Below, one piece after another: positions 41,376 to 49,689 of a stretch of 64,000 nucleotides of DNA. The notes beneath the pieces were generated by a model. It did no database searches. It was given only the letters and a program-made list of their open reading frames with translations, and was not told the DNA's origin. Both the position numbers and the translations under genes were made by a program. Within the stretch, counting starts at the first letter, position 1. The number at the start of each line of letters is the position of its first letter. The stretch is from Ideonella_A sakaiensis_A (GTDB lineage Bacteria; Pseudomonadota; Gammaproteobacteria; Burkholderiales; Burkholderiaceae_C), in the NCBI RefSeq assembly GCF_048320135.1, contig NZ_CP182947.1, forward strand, positions 3,410,001 to 3,474,000. Reading direction: 5' to 3'.

Positions 41376-41858
41376 TCAGCTGCGGACTTCGAGGTTGTTC
41401 TGCACGTCGACCACGCCCTTCACATTGGCGGCAAGTCGGGTCGCACGCTCGCGGGCTTCGGAGTTCGGCGCCGTGCCGCGCAAGGATACCTTGCCATTGA
41501 CGGTGTCGACGTCGATCTTCAGCGCGCTGAGTGCCGAATCCTTCGCGAGTTCGGCATTGACCGATGCGGTGATTGCGGCGTCGTGCACCTTGTCGCTGAC
41601 GGCTTCGGCCGCATTGGATGCGCTCTGCTTCAGGTCGGCGGTGGCTTCGCGGGTGGCCTGCTGCGCATCGGCGACCTGCTCGCGGATCTCGGTCGATGCC
41701 TGATCGCTTTTCTGCTCGGCAGTCGCGACCGCGGAATCGATCTGCTGGCCGGCGGTGCGCTCTTCGTCGCGATTGCCACAGGCGCTCAGCAGCAGCGCCG
41801 CAGCGGCGGCCGTTGCAAGCATCGTGGTGCGCAGGCGGTTGGTGGATTGGCTGTTCAT
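41376..41858 (-). CDS. BON-domain lipoprotein
   Basis: 160 residues. Lipobox LLLSAC near residue 26, a central Ala/Glu/Gln helix with coiled-coil character (about 35-90), and a C-terminal BON domain (about 93-158: ITASVNAELAKDSALSALKI and VSLRGTAPNSEARERATRLA). OsmY-like domain that may bind lipid at the envelope. Lies 21 bases upstream of the metallopeptidase on the same strand. Confidence 0.85.
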   Translation of the reverse strand: MNSQSTNRLRTTMLATAAAAALLLSACGNRDEERTAGQQIDSAVATAEQKSDQASTEIREQVADAQQATREATADLKQSASNAAEAVSDKVHDAAITASVNAELAKDSALSALKIDVDTVNGKVSLRGTAPNSEARERATRLAANVKGVVDVQNNLEVRS

Positions 41859-42085
41859 CGTGGTCCTCTTCTTAGACTCGCTGGCGGCAGATGTACCGGA
41901 GCGGTGCCCCATGCACCGCGGTCTTGCCACCCGGCATCGCACGTGGCGATGATCCTGCGAGCAGGTTAAGGGTCCATGATCTCGAAACCTATCGGTGGCC
42001 ATCGATTTGCACTGTCGGACGCAACCGACATGCGTAAGTGCATGCTACAAAGCGGCGGCCGAGTGCCGCCCGCCACAAACACGAA

Positions 42086-42117
42086 GGGCGCGGCGTCCTG
42101 GTCAGACCGCCGCGCCC
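42086..42117 (-). terminator. intrinsic terminator after csbD-like gene
   Basis: Perfect 10-bp GC stem (42086-42095 with 42108-42117), 12-base loop, followed on the minus strand by ttcgtgtttg; it lies 27 bases past the csbD-like stop. Confidence 0.6.
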
Positions 42118-42144
42118 GCAGGCTCACTCAATGTGGCTGGTTCC

Positions 42145-42360
42145 TCAGTTGAACCACTTGTCATCGGCAGACTTGCCCCAGGCGTCGACCTGCTTCTCGG
42201 CCTCGTCCTTCTCGATGCCGTAACGCTCCTGGATCTTGCCGGCCAGCTGCTGGCGATTGCCGGCGACGACATCCAGATCGTCATCGGTCAGCTTGCCCCA
42301 CTGAACCTTGGCCTTGCCCTTGATCTGTTTCCAGTTGCCTTCAATGCGATCCCAGTTCAT
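42145..42360 (-). CDS. CsbD family stress protein
   Basis: 71 residues. NWDRIEGNWKQIKGKAKVQW and LDVVAGNRQQLAGKIQERYG are the CsbD signature. In Bacillus it is under general stress control; many proteobacterial homologues are stress induced too. A good ribosome site (aaggaaagg) precedes ATG 42360, and a GC hairpin lies in the presumed leader. Confidence 0.9.
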   Translation of the reverse strand: MNWDRIEGNWKQIKGKAKVQWGKLTDDDLDVVAGNRQQLAGKIQERYGIEKDEAEKQVDAWGKSADDKWFN

Positions 42361-42761
42361 TTGATTTCCTTTCCTTCGTTGACGACAGTGAGGGCCGGCG
42401 CGTGCCGGCCACATCCCATCGATTGACCGGCTGACGGCTTGTCTGGCCGAAATGGTCACCGATGCAATCAGCTTAGGCCTGCTCCAGCGCGGTGCGGATC
42501 GGAGCGTGCCGCGGCGCCGCGTAGGACCAGTGCGCGCAGTCCAGCGAAGCGGTGCGCTGCAAGAACATGAGCCGTAGGGGGCTTCCTACCGGACAAGTCG
42601 TTGCCTGCCGATGGTGGGCGCAGGGCGGCCGGCCTAGTCTGCAAACACAGTTGCCGGAGCAGCGTACAGACGCACTTTGCTTCCGGCCTCGCGCAATCCG
42701 TTTTGCAGAAACGGCCCTCGTCCACTACCACCGGCCAGTCCGGGTTCCTGGAGGTCCAGAC
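42361..42761. other. intergenic region between divergent csbD-like and 42762 genes
   Basis: 400 bases with no protein-like frame I trust (an 87-residue minus frame at 42468-42731 lacks any domain feature). It holds a GC hairpin at 42393-42410 (7-bp stem, loop gcgt) in the csbD leader, and a short inverted repeat gtagg/cctac (42574-42578/42585-42589). Probably carries promoters for both genes. Confidence 0.4.
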
Positions 42762-43199
42762 ATGAACAGCAGAACTTCATCGGTGATCAGCCGCTGTGCA
42801 GCCGGCTTTGCAATGGTCACATTCGCGATCGGTGCCGCATCGGCTTCGTCGTCATCCGGCCTGGCATCGGCCGAGGCTCGCTTCAAGCAAGAGCGCCAGG
42901 CCTGCCTGAGCGGTCAGTCGCACCAGGACCGCGAAACCTGCCTGAAGGAAGCGCGCAATGCCCTTGCCGAAGCGCGCAAGGGGCATGCAACGGCCGGCCC
43001 CGAAGAATGGCGGCAGAACGCGCTCGCCCGTTGCGATCGCGTGCCGGAAGCCGAACGCAAGGCCTGCCAGAAACTCGCGCTCGGCGAGGGCAGGCAGTCC
43101 GGCAGCGTCGAGGGCGGTGGCGTGATCAAGGAAATCACGACGGTCACGGTCGGCCCGCCGGTCGTGCTGGTGCCGGTGCAGGAAGGCGCCAAGCGCTGA
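42762..43199 (+). CDS. secreted Cys-containing hypothetical protein
   Basis: 145 residues. A signal peptide is likely (SRCAAGFAMVTFAIGAASAS). The mature part is charged, with FKQERQACLSGQSHQDRETC and RCDRVPEAERKACQKLALGE forming a two-times repeated Cys pair pattern, then a Val/Pro-rich tail. No family known. Ribosome site ggaggtc before ATG 42762. Confidence 0.65.
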   Translation: MNSRTSSVISRCAAGFAMVTFAIGAASASSSSGLASAEARFKQERQACLSGQSHQDRETCLKEARNALAEARKGHATAGPEEWRQNALARCDRVPEAERKACQKLALGEGRQSGSVEGGGVIKEITTVTVGPPVVLVPVQEGAKR

Positions 43200-43261
43200 T
43201 TCCCTGTTCTGCGATGCGGCTCTGACCGCATCGCCAATGCTTCCGCTCCGGCGAAGCAAGC

Positions 43262-43275
43262 CTGACATAAATCAA
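43262..43275. promoter_or_regulatory. FNR/ANR-type box upstream of hoxF
   Basis: ctgacataaatcaa matches the FNR consensus TTGAYnnnnATCAA at 9 of 10 defined positions. Its centre is about 44 bases before the hoxF start codon, near enough to control the hydrogenase operon under low oxygen. No sigma-54 -24/-12 pair was found there. Confidence 0.5.
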
Positions 43276-43312
43276 TGGCGGGGCGCCGCCGGCATGCTCA
43301 ACTGGGCTTGCC

Positions 43313-45136
43313 ATGCCGGATTTCGCCGATGACTCTGCCCCCATCGACCTCGCCGCCGTCGATGCGGTGGTGCGTCGGCATGGCGGACGGCGCGATGCGC
43401 TGGTACAGATCCTGCGCGAAGTCCAGGCCATCACGCGCTGGCTGCCGCACGAAGCGATCGCGACGATCGCCGCCGGAGTTCAGCTGACGCCGGCGATCGT
43501 CGGCGGGGTCGCGAGCTTCTACCGTTTTTTCCACCTGCAGCCGGTTGGTGAATACCACTTGCTGTGGAGCGACAACATCATCGACCAGATGGCGGGCAGC
43601 CGCGTGCTGGCCGCCGAGTTGTGCCGCCAGCTCGGCATCGTGCCTGGCCAGATCTCGACGGGCGGCCTGGTCAGCACCGGCTTCACGTCGTGCACCGGAA
43701 TGGGCGACCAGGGCCCGGCTCTGCTGGTCAACCAGCATCAGGTGCTGACCCGGATGAACAGCGAACGTGTCGCCGAACTGGCGGAACTGGTGCTCGCGCG
43801 GGTTCCGGTGGTCGACTGGCCGGCGCAATGGCAACAGGTCGACCCGCAGCTGCGGCGCAGCGATCAACTGCTGGCCGCTGCGCCGATGCTCGGCGCCGGC
43901 CTGCAGGCCTGCCTGGCACGCGGCGCCGAGGCCACGCTTGCCGAAATCGACGGCTCGCGCCTGCGCGGCCGAGGCGGCGCAGGATTCCGCACCGCCGACA
44001 AGTGGCGGCTGTGCCGGCGCGCACCGGTGCTGCCTGGAGGCAGCCGAATCGTCGTCTGCAACGCCGATGAGGGGGAGCCCGGCACCTTCAAGGACCGGGT
44101 GCTGCTGAGTTGCCAGCCCGATGCGGTGATCGAGGGCATGACGATTGCGGCCCGCGTGCTCGGTGCACGCCACGCATTCCTTTACCTGCGCGGTGAATAC
44201 CGCTATCTGCTGGAGTCGCTGCAGGCGGTGCTGGAACGTCGCCGTGCGCAGGGCCTGCTCGGCAGGAACATCCTCGGCGAGCCGGGTTTCGACCTCGAGA
44301 TCGAGATCCACATCGGCGCCGGCGCCTATGTCTGCGGCGAGGAAAGTTCGCTGATCGAGTCGCTCGAGGGCAAACGCGGCACGCCGCGGATCCGCCCGCC
44401 GTTTCCGGTCGAGCGGGGGTATCTCGGCCAGCCGACCGTCGTCAACAACGTCGAGACCTTCTGCGCGGCAGCCCACATCGCCGAGCGCGGCGGGGCATGG
44501 TGGGCAGCGATCGGCACGCCGCAAAGCAGCGGCACCAAGGTCCATTCGATCAGTGGCGACTGCGAGCGGCCCGGCATCTACGAATACCCGTTCGGTACCT
44601 CGATCGAGCAAATGCTGCACGACTGCGGCGCGCAGCGCACCCAGGCGGTTCAGGTTGGCGGCCCGTCCGGCATCTGCCTTGCCGCCGATGAATTCGGCCG
44701 GCGCATCGGGTTCGAGGATGTGCCGACCGCTGGCGCGTTGATGGTGTTCGACCAGACCCGCGACATGTTCGACGTCGCGCGCAATTTCAGCCACTTCTTC
44801 GCCCACGAAAGCTGCGGTTTCTGCACGCCATGCCGGGTCGGCACCGAGCTGGTGGTGCGCCGGATGGACAAGCTGGCGGCCGGCCATGGCTCGATGTTCG
44901 ACGAAGGCGAGTTGCGCGAGCTGGAGGCATTGCTGCATGGCACGACGCACTGCGGTCTCGGCGCGAGCGCAACCAATCCGCTGCGCGATACGCTGCTGCG
45001 CTTCCGCCCGGCTTATGAACGTCGGCTGCAGTCGCCCCGTTTCACGCCGGCCTTCGATCTCGATGCCGAACTGGCGCCGGCGCGCCATGTCACCGGCCGC
45101 GACGATGCCGGCGCCCACCTGGAGCGGCAGGGATGA
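43313..45136 (+). CDS. hoxF: NAD-reducing hydrogenase diaphorase subunit HoxF
   Basis: 607 residues: NuoE-like N-terminal part (about 12-165), then the NuoF-like flavin/NAD domain with GRGGAGF (219-225), NADEGEPGTFKDR (250-262) and GAGAYVCGEESSLIES (335-350), and [4Fe-4S] ligands Cys501, Cys504, Cys507 and Cys547. It transfers electrons between NADH and the hydrogenase module via FMN. In the NuoE-like part only Cys127 of the four usual 2Fe-2S ligands is in place (131 is Gly). First gene of the hox-hyp operon; overlaps hoxU by 4 bases. Confidence 0.95.
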   Translation: MPDFADDSAPIDLAAVDAVVRRHGGRRDALVQILREVQAITRWLPHEAIATIAAGVQLTPAIVGGVASFYRFFHLQPVGEYHLLWSDNIIDQMAGSRVLAAELCRQLGIVPGQISTGGLVSTGFTSCTGMGDQGPALLVNQHQVLTRMNSERVAELAELVLARVPVVDWPAQWQQVDPQLRRSDQLLAAAPMLGAGLQACLARGAEATLAEIDGSRLRGRGGAGFRTADKWRLCRRAPVLPGGSRIVVCNADEGEPGTFKDRVLLSCQPDAVIEGMTIAARVLGARHAFLYLRGEYRYLLESLQAVLERRRAQGLLGRNILGEPGFDLEIEIHIGAGAYVCGEESSLIESLEGKRGTPRIRPPFPVERGYLGQPTVVNNVETFCAAAHIAERGGAWWAAIGTPQSSGTKVHSISGDCERPGIYEYPFGTSIEQMLHDCGAQRTQAVQVGGPSGICLAADEFGRRIGFEDVPTAGALMVFDQTRDMFDVARNFSHFFAHESCGFCTPCRVGTELVVRRMDKLAAGHGSMFDEGELRELEALLHGTTHCGLGASATNPLRDTLLRFRPAYERRLQSPRFTPAFDLDAELAPARHVTGRDDAGAHLERQG

Positions 45137-45873
45137 GCAACCGCGCCGACCAGCCCTGTTTCGTGCTCGACCAGCAGGCCGTGTCGTTCGAGGAGGGGGA
45201 GACGCTGCTCGCCGCGGCAAACAGGGCCGGGCACCATATCCCGCACCTGTGCTGGCATCCCAGGCTCGGCCAGAGCGGTGCCTGCCGGTTGTGTACGGTG
45301 AAGGTCGACGGCCGACTCGTCGCCGCCTGCACGACCCGTGCGACGCCCGATGCGCAGGTCGAAAACCGCAGCGCCGAACTCGATGGCAAGCGCCGCATGC
45401 TGCTGCAGATGCTGTTTGTCGAAGGCAACCATTTCTGTCCCGGCTGCGAAAAAAGCGGCGACTGCCTGCTGCAGGCCACCGCCTACGAGATGGGCATGAC
45501 CGGGCCGAAATTCGAGGAGTTCTATCCGCTGCGGCCGGTCGATGCCAGCCACCCGGACATGTGGCTCGAGCTGAACCGCTGCATCCTGTGCAAGCTGTGT
45601 GTGCGCGCCAGCCATGAGGTCGACGGCAAGGACGTGTTCGCGATCGGCGGCCATGGCGTCGGTGTGCAGCTGCTCGTCAATTCAGCCAGCGGCAAGCTCG
45701 GCGACAGCAGTTTTTCGGCCGGCGACTTTGCCGCCAGCGTCTGCCCGGTCGGTGCAATACTGCCGAAGCGGCGCGGATTTGCGGTGCCGATCGGCGAGCG
45801 CCGATTCGACCGTGCGCCGATCTCCGAACAAGGCGAACAGCGCGACGGAGGTAGCGACGATGACGGCGATTGA
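45133..45873 (+). CDS. hoxU: NAD-reducing hydrogenase diaphorase subunit HoxU
   Basis: 246 residues, related to the N-terminal part of NuoG. 2Fe-2S ligands Cys40, Cys51, Cys54 and Cys66; His100/Cys102/Cys105/Cys111 for a His-Cys3 [4Fe-4S]; Cys150, Cys153, Cys156 and Cys204 for another [4Fe-4S]. It wires HoxF to HoxYH. The acidic tail (SDDDGD) is unusual but short. Overlaps hoxY by 14 bases. Confidence 0.95.
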   Translation: MSNRADQPCFVLDQQAVSFEEGETLLAAANRAGHHIPHLCWHPRLGQSGACRLCTVKVDGRLVAACTTRATPDAQVENRSAELDGKRRMLLQMLFVEGNHFCPGCEKSGDCLLQATAYEMGMTGPKFEEFYPLRPVDASHPDMWLELNRCILCKLCVRASHEVDGKDVFAIGGHGVGVQLLVNSASGKLGDSSFSAGDFAASVCPVGAILPKRRGFAVPIGERRFDRAPISEQGEQRDGGSDDDGD

Positions 45874-46450
45874 GCGACCTGACCGCGCGCCCCGGTCCGA
45901 TGAGCAAGCTCGGCCCAAGCCGCGGCTGGCGACGGTATCGCTGGCCGGCTGCTTCGGCTGCCACATGTCGCTGCTCGATCTCGACGAGCGCCTGTTCGTT
46001 CTGTTCGAACGGGTCGACTTCGACCGGTCGCCGCTGACCGACCTGAAACACTGCGGCCCGTGCGACATCGGCCTGATCGAAGGCGGCCTGTGCAATGCGG
46101 AAAACGTGCTCGTGCTGCGCGAGTTCCGCGCCCGCTGCAAGCTGCTGGTCGCGGTCGGTGCGTGCGCGATCACCGGCGGGTTGCCGGCGCAGCGCAATGC
46201 GCTCGATATCGGCCGCATCCTGACCGATGTCTATCAGCAGCGCCCCGGTCTCGGCGCGGGCAGCCAGGTGCCGAATGATCCGGAGCTGCCGCTGCCGCTG
46301 GCCCATGTGCACCCGATCCACGAAGTGGTCCGGATCGACCATTTCCTGCCCGGCTGCCCGCCGAGCGCGGATGCGATCTGGGCCTTTCTGACCGCGCTGC
46401 TCGACGGCCGCGAGCCGCAGCTCGGCCATGGCCTGATCCATTACGACTGA
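45860..46450 (+). CDS. hoxY: NAD-reducing hydrogenase small subunit HoxY
   Basis: 196 residues. Cys31, Cys34, Cys102 and Cys166 form the proximal [4Fe-4S] site (GCFGCHMSLLD, GACAITGGLP and FLPGCPPSAD). As in other HoxY proteins no medial or distal cluster is present. It passes electrons from HoxH to HoxU. ATG 45860 lies inside the end of hoxU. Confidence 0.95.
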   Translation: MTAIERPDRAPRSDEQARPKPRLATVSLAGCFGCHMSLLDLDERLFVLFERVDFDRSPLTDLKHCGPCDIGLIEGGLCNAENVLVLREFRARCKLLVAVGACAITGGLPAQRNALDIGRILTDVYQQRPGLGAGSQVPNDPELPLPLAHVHPIHEVVRIDHFLPGCPPSADAIWAFLTALLDGREPQLGHGLIHYD

Positions 46451-46455
46451 ACGAG

Positions 46456-47934
46456 ATGTCAGCGAATCCTGCACCACCTCTGCGCCGGGTCGCCATCGAT
46501 CCGGTATCGCGTGTCGAGGGGCACGGCAAGGTCACGCTGCTGCTCGACGCGCAGGACCGTGTGCAGCAGGCGCGGCTGCACATCGTCGAATTCCGCGGCT
46601 TCGAGAGCTTCATCGTCGGCCGGCCGTACTGGGAGGTGCCGGTGATGGTGCAGCGGCTGTGCGGCATCTGCCCGGTCTCGCACCACCTCGCGGCCAGCAA
46701 GGCGATCGATGTCGCGCTCGGCGTGGCCGGGATCCCACCGACGGCGCAGGCGATGCGCCGGCTGATGCATTACGGGCAGATCATGCAGTCGCATGCGGTG
46801 CACTTCTTCCATTTATCGTCGCCAGACCTGCTGTTCGGTTTCGACAGCGAGGTGACCCGGCGCAACATTGTCGGCCTCGCCGCCGCTTTTCCCGACCTCG
46901 CGCGGCAGGGCGTCGCACTGCGCAAGTTCGGTCAGGAGGTGATCCGCCTGACCGCCGGCAAACGCGTGCACGGCACCGGCTCGGTGCCTGGCGGCGTCAA
47001 TCGACACCTGACGGCGGCCGACCGCGACGGCTTGGCCGCGCAGGTGCCGCAAATGATTGCGTGGTGCGAGCAGGCGGTCGAACTGGTCGCGCAGCTGCAT
47101 GCGAAAGACCGCGAGCTCTACGACCATTTCGGCAGTTTTGCGTCGAACTGGCTGTCGATCGTCGATCGCAGCGGCGCGCTCGACCTCTACGACGGCGTGC
47201 TGCGCGCCCGCGACCCCGCCGGCCGGCTGCTCGTCGATGGCGCGGACGTCCAGCAGTACCTCGACCTGATCGAGGAGCGGACCGAGCCGTGGACGTACAT
47301 GAAATTTCCGCATCTGCGCGCGCTCGGTCCCGATGCCGGCTGGTACCGGGTCGGCCCGCTGGCACGGATGCACAACTGCGATCTCGTGCCGAGCCCGCGT
47401 GCCGAGGCGCAGCGGCAACGCCTGCTTGCCGACGGGCCGGCGCAGGCGACGCTCGCCTACCACTGGGCGCGGATGATCGAGATGCTGCATGCGATGGAAG
47501 TCATCGCCGACATCCTCGACGACGAGGCCCTGCTCGGCGGCGACCTCGTCGCGCCGTTGCCCGGGCAGCGGCCGTCGCTGCGCGAAGGCGTCGGCGTGAT
47601 CGAGGCGCCGCGCGGTACGCTGATCCACCACTATGCGATCGGCGACGACGATCTGGTCACGTGGTGCAACCTGATCGTCAGCACGACCCACAACAACCGG
47701 GCGATGAACGAATCGATCCGCAGTGTGGCCGATCGCTATTTCGACGGACGCGCGATCAGCGAAGGCCTGCTGAACCACATCGAGGTCGCGGTGCGTGCCT
47801 ACGACCCCTGCCTCAGTTGCGCGACGCATGCACTCGGCAGCATGCCGCTCGAGGTCGACCTGGTCGACGCGTCGGGCGGCCTGCGTGACCGCGTGCTGCG
47901 CGATGGCGACGGGCATTTCGGGCGGGCGGCATGA
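46456..47934 (+). CDS. hoxH: NAD-reducing hydrogenase large subunit HoxH
   Basis: 492 residues. The NiFe site ligands are in RLCGICPVSH (Cys69, Cys72) and DPCLSCATH (Cys452, Cys455); RVEGHGK (19-25) is the L1 motif. After His458 there are 34 more residues, the peptide removed by the maturation protease during cofactor insertion. It splits or makes H2. Five bases separate it from hoxY; overlaps hoxW by 4. Confidence 0.95.
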   Translation: MSANPAPPLRRVAIDPVSRVEGHGKVTLLLDAQDRVQQARLHIVEFRGFESFIVGRPYWEVPVMVQRLCGICPVSHHLAASKAIDVALGVAGIPPTAQAMRRLMHYGQIMQSHAVHFFHLSSPDLLFGFDSEVTRRNIVGLAAAFPDLARQGVALRKFGQEVIRLTAGKRVHGTGSVPGGVNRHLTAADRDGLAAQVPQMIAWCEQAVELVAQLHAKDRELYDHFGSFASNWLSIVDRSGALDLYDGVLRARDPAGRLLVDGADVQQYLDLIEERTEPWTYMKFPHLRALGPDAGWYRVGPLARMHNCDLVPSPRAEAQRQRLLADGPAQATLAYHWARMIEMLHAMEVIADILDDEALLGGDLVAPLPGQRPSLREGVGVIEAPRGTLIHHYAIGDDDLVTWCNLIVSTTHNNRAMNESIRSVADRYFDGRAISEGLLNHIEVAVRAYDPCLSCATHALGSMPLEVDLVDASGGLRDRVLRDGDGHFGRAA

Positions 47935-48413
47935 CGAGGCCCGCGCGCTTGCTCGTGCTGGCGGTCGGCAATCCGAGTCGCGGTGACGATGCGCTCGGCC
48001 CGCTGCTGCTGCAGCGGCTGCACGATGCAGCGGTCGACCGCGACGGCGAGGTGGAACTGCTGACCGATTTCCAGTTGCAGGTCGAACATGCGGCCGATCT
48101 GGAAGGGCGGGCTGCGGTGCTGTTTGTCGATGCTGCGCGGCCAGGCGTCGTCGATGCCGCCGGCATCGTGCCGCTTGATGCCGACGAACGGGTACCGGTG
48201 GCCAGCCATGCGTTGCGCCCGCAGGCGGTGCTGTGCGTGGCCGCCCAGTTGCACGGCCGGCCGCCGCCTGCCTGGCAACTGGCCATCGCGGGCGAGCGCT
48301 TCGGGCTCGGTGAAGCGCTCAGCGATGCCGCACGGCGCAACCTCGAACGGGCGCTCGTGCTTGCGCTGCGCTGGCTGCGCGAGCAGCGGCTGCCGGAGCT
48401 GCGCCGTGCATGA
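47931..48413 (+). CDS. hoxW: hydrogenase maturation protease HoxW
   Basis: 160 residues with the HycI/HoxW pattern: LAVGNPSRGDDALGP (acidic Ni-probe residues at 19-20), DFQLQVEHA, LFVDAARPG (Asp67) and SHALRPQAV (His93). It trims the HoxH C-terminal peptide once nickel is in place. Its 3' end overlaps the hypA start by 8 bases. Confidence 0.9.
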   Translation: MTRPARLLVLAVGNPSRGDDALGPLLLQRLHDAAVDRDGEVELLTDFQLQVEHAADLEGRAAVLFVDAARPGVVDAAGIVPLDADERVPVASHALRPQAVLCVAAQLHGRPPPAWQLAIAGERFGLGEALSDAARRNLERALVLALRWLREQRLPELRRA

Positions 48414-48747
48414 AATGAGCATTGCCGGCAGCATCCTGCAACTGGTCGAGGAGGCGGCGCAGCGAGAGCCTTTTCGGCGGGTTCGCGAATTGCACCTGAT
48501 GGTGCTAACGCTGTCCTGTGTCGAGGCCGGCGCATTGCGTTTTGCGCTCGAGTCGATCGCGCCCGGCACGCTGCTCGAAGGCGCCGAGCTCGCGATCGAC
48601 GAAGCACGCGGCCGTGGCCGCTGCCGCGAATGCGGGCGCGAATCCGAGATGACCGACCGCTGGCAGGCCTGTGCGGACTGCGGTGCCGGCGGCCTGGTCG
48701 TGACCGCGGGGAGCGAATTGAAACTGGTCGACATGCTGGTCGAGTGA
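48406..48747 (+). CDS. hypA: hydrogenase nickel-insertion protein HypA
   Basis: 113 residues. The start is GTG 48406, giving the essential MHEMS N-terminus with Ni ligand His2. Zinc-site Cys73, Cys76, Cys89 and Cys92 (CRECG, CADCG). It works with HypB to put nickel into HoxH. A later ATG (48415) would lose the His and is unlikely. Confidence 0.93.
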   Translation: MHEMSIAGSILQLVEEAAQREPFRRVRELHLMVLTLSCVEAGALRFALESIAPGTLLEGAELAIDEARGRGRCRECGRESEMTDRWQACADCGAGGLVVTAGSELKLVDMLVE

Positions 48748-48780
48748 GCAGCTAGTCGCGTTGAGCCGAAGGGGAACAGG

Positions 48781-49689
48781 ATGTGCGTGGTTTGTGGATG
48801 TGGCGATGCGAAACGGAACATGCCGGTGGCGGCCGGAGCAGGACCGGCGAGCGCCGACGACACACTCAGGCTCGACTTCGGCGCCGGCGCCGCGCGGGTG
48901 TCGGTGCCTGGCATGAGCCAGGCGCGCGCGATCAAGCTGGAAGCCGACGTGCTCGGTGCCAATCAGCGCCTGGCGGACCGCAACCGTGCGCATTTCGCTG
49001 CGCACCGCGTGAGCGCGTACAACCTGGTATCGAGTCCCGGTGCTGGCAAGACCAGCCTGCTGTGCGCGACCATCGGCCTCCTGCAGCGGCGCGCGCCGGG
49101 GCTGCCATTGGCTGTGATCGAAGGTGACCAGCAGACCAGCCACGACGCCGAGCGGATCCGTGCCAGCGGCGCGGCCGCAGTGCAGGTCAATACCGGCAAG
49201 GGTTGCCATCTCGATGCGCGGATGGTGGCCGCGGCATTCGAACGCCTGCCGCTGCACGCCGCCGCACACCACGATGCCGCCAGCGAGATCGGTGCGCTGC
49301 TGCTGATCGAAAATGTCGGCAATCTGGTCTGCCCGGCGTTGTGGGATCTCGGCGAGCAGGCCAAGGTTGCGATCCTGTCGGTCACCGAAGGCGACGACAA
49401 GCCGGCCAAATACCCCGACATGTTTGCCGCCGCCGGACTGATGGTGATCAACAAGATCGATCTGCTGCCGCATGTCGACTTCGATCTGCAGCGCTGCATC
49501 GACTTTGCTCGGCGCGTCAACCCCGACATCGAGGTGATGCTGCTGTCGGCGCGAACCGGTGACGGGCTCGAGCGCTGGGTCGACTGGTTGCTCGGCGAAC
49601 GGCCGGGCGCGGGCGGCGATTCGCCACTCGATCGGCGCGTCCGCGATGTCCAGGCGCACCTGCGCCCGGTGCTGGAGAAGGCCGGATGA
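48781..49689 (+). CDS. hypB: hydrogenase nickel-incorporation GTPase HypB
   Basis: 302 residues. N-terminal CVVCGC (Cys2, Cys5, Cys7) is the high-affinity metal site; P-loop SSPGAGKTSLL (84-94); INKIDLL provides the guanine motif. The His-rich stretch found in some HypB proteins is absent. Overlaps hypF by 4 bases. Confidence 0.93.
   Translation: MCVVCGCGDAKRNMPVAAGAGPASADDTLRLDFGAGAARVSVPGMSQARAIKLEADVLGANQRLADRNRAHFAAHRVSAYNLVSSPGAGKTSLLCATIGLLQRRAPGLPLAVIEGDQQTSHDAERIRASGAAAVQVNTGKGCHLDARMVAAAFERLPLHAAAHHDAASEIGALLLIENVGNLVCPALWDLGEQAKVAILSVTEGDDKPAKYPDMFAAAGLMVINKIDLLPHVDFDLQRCIDFARRVNPDIEVMLLSARTGDGLERWVDWLLGERPGAGGDSPLDRRVRDVQAHLRPVLEKAG

Noticed and set aside
42468..42731. 87-residue minus-strand frame upstream of csbD-like gene
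   Set aside because: Arg/Ala-rich, without any domain or start context; more likely non-coding promoter region.
43200..43312. sigma-54 promoter before hoxF, as known in Ralstonia
   Set aside because: No GG-N10-GC pair in the expected TGGCAC/TTGC context was found.
43298..45220. 640-residue open frame on the minus strand opposite hoxF
   Set aside because: Full overlap with the well-supported hoxF gene and no protein-like motifs.
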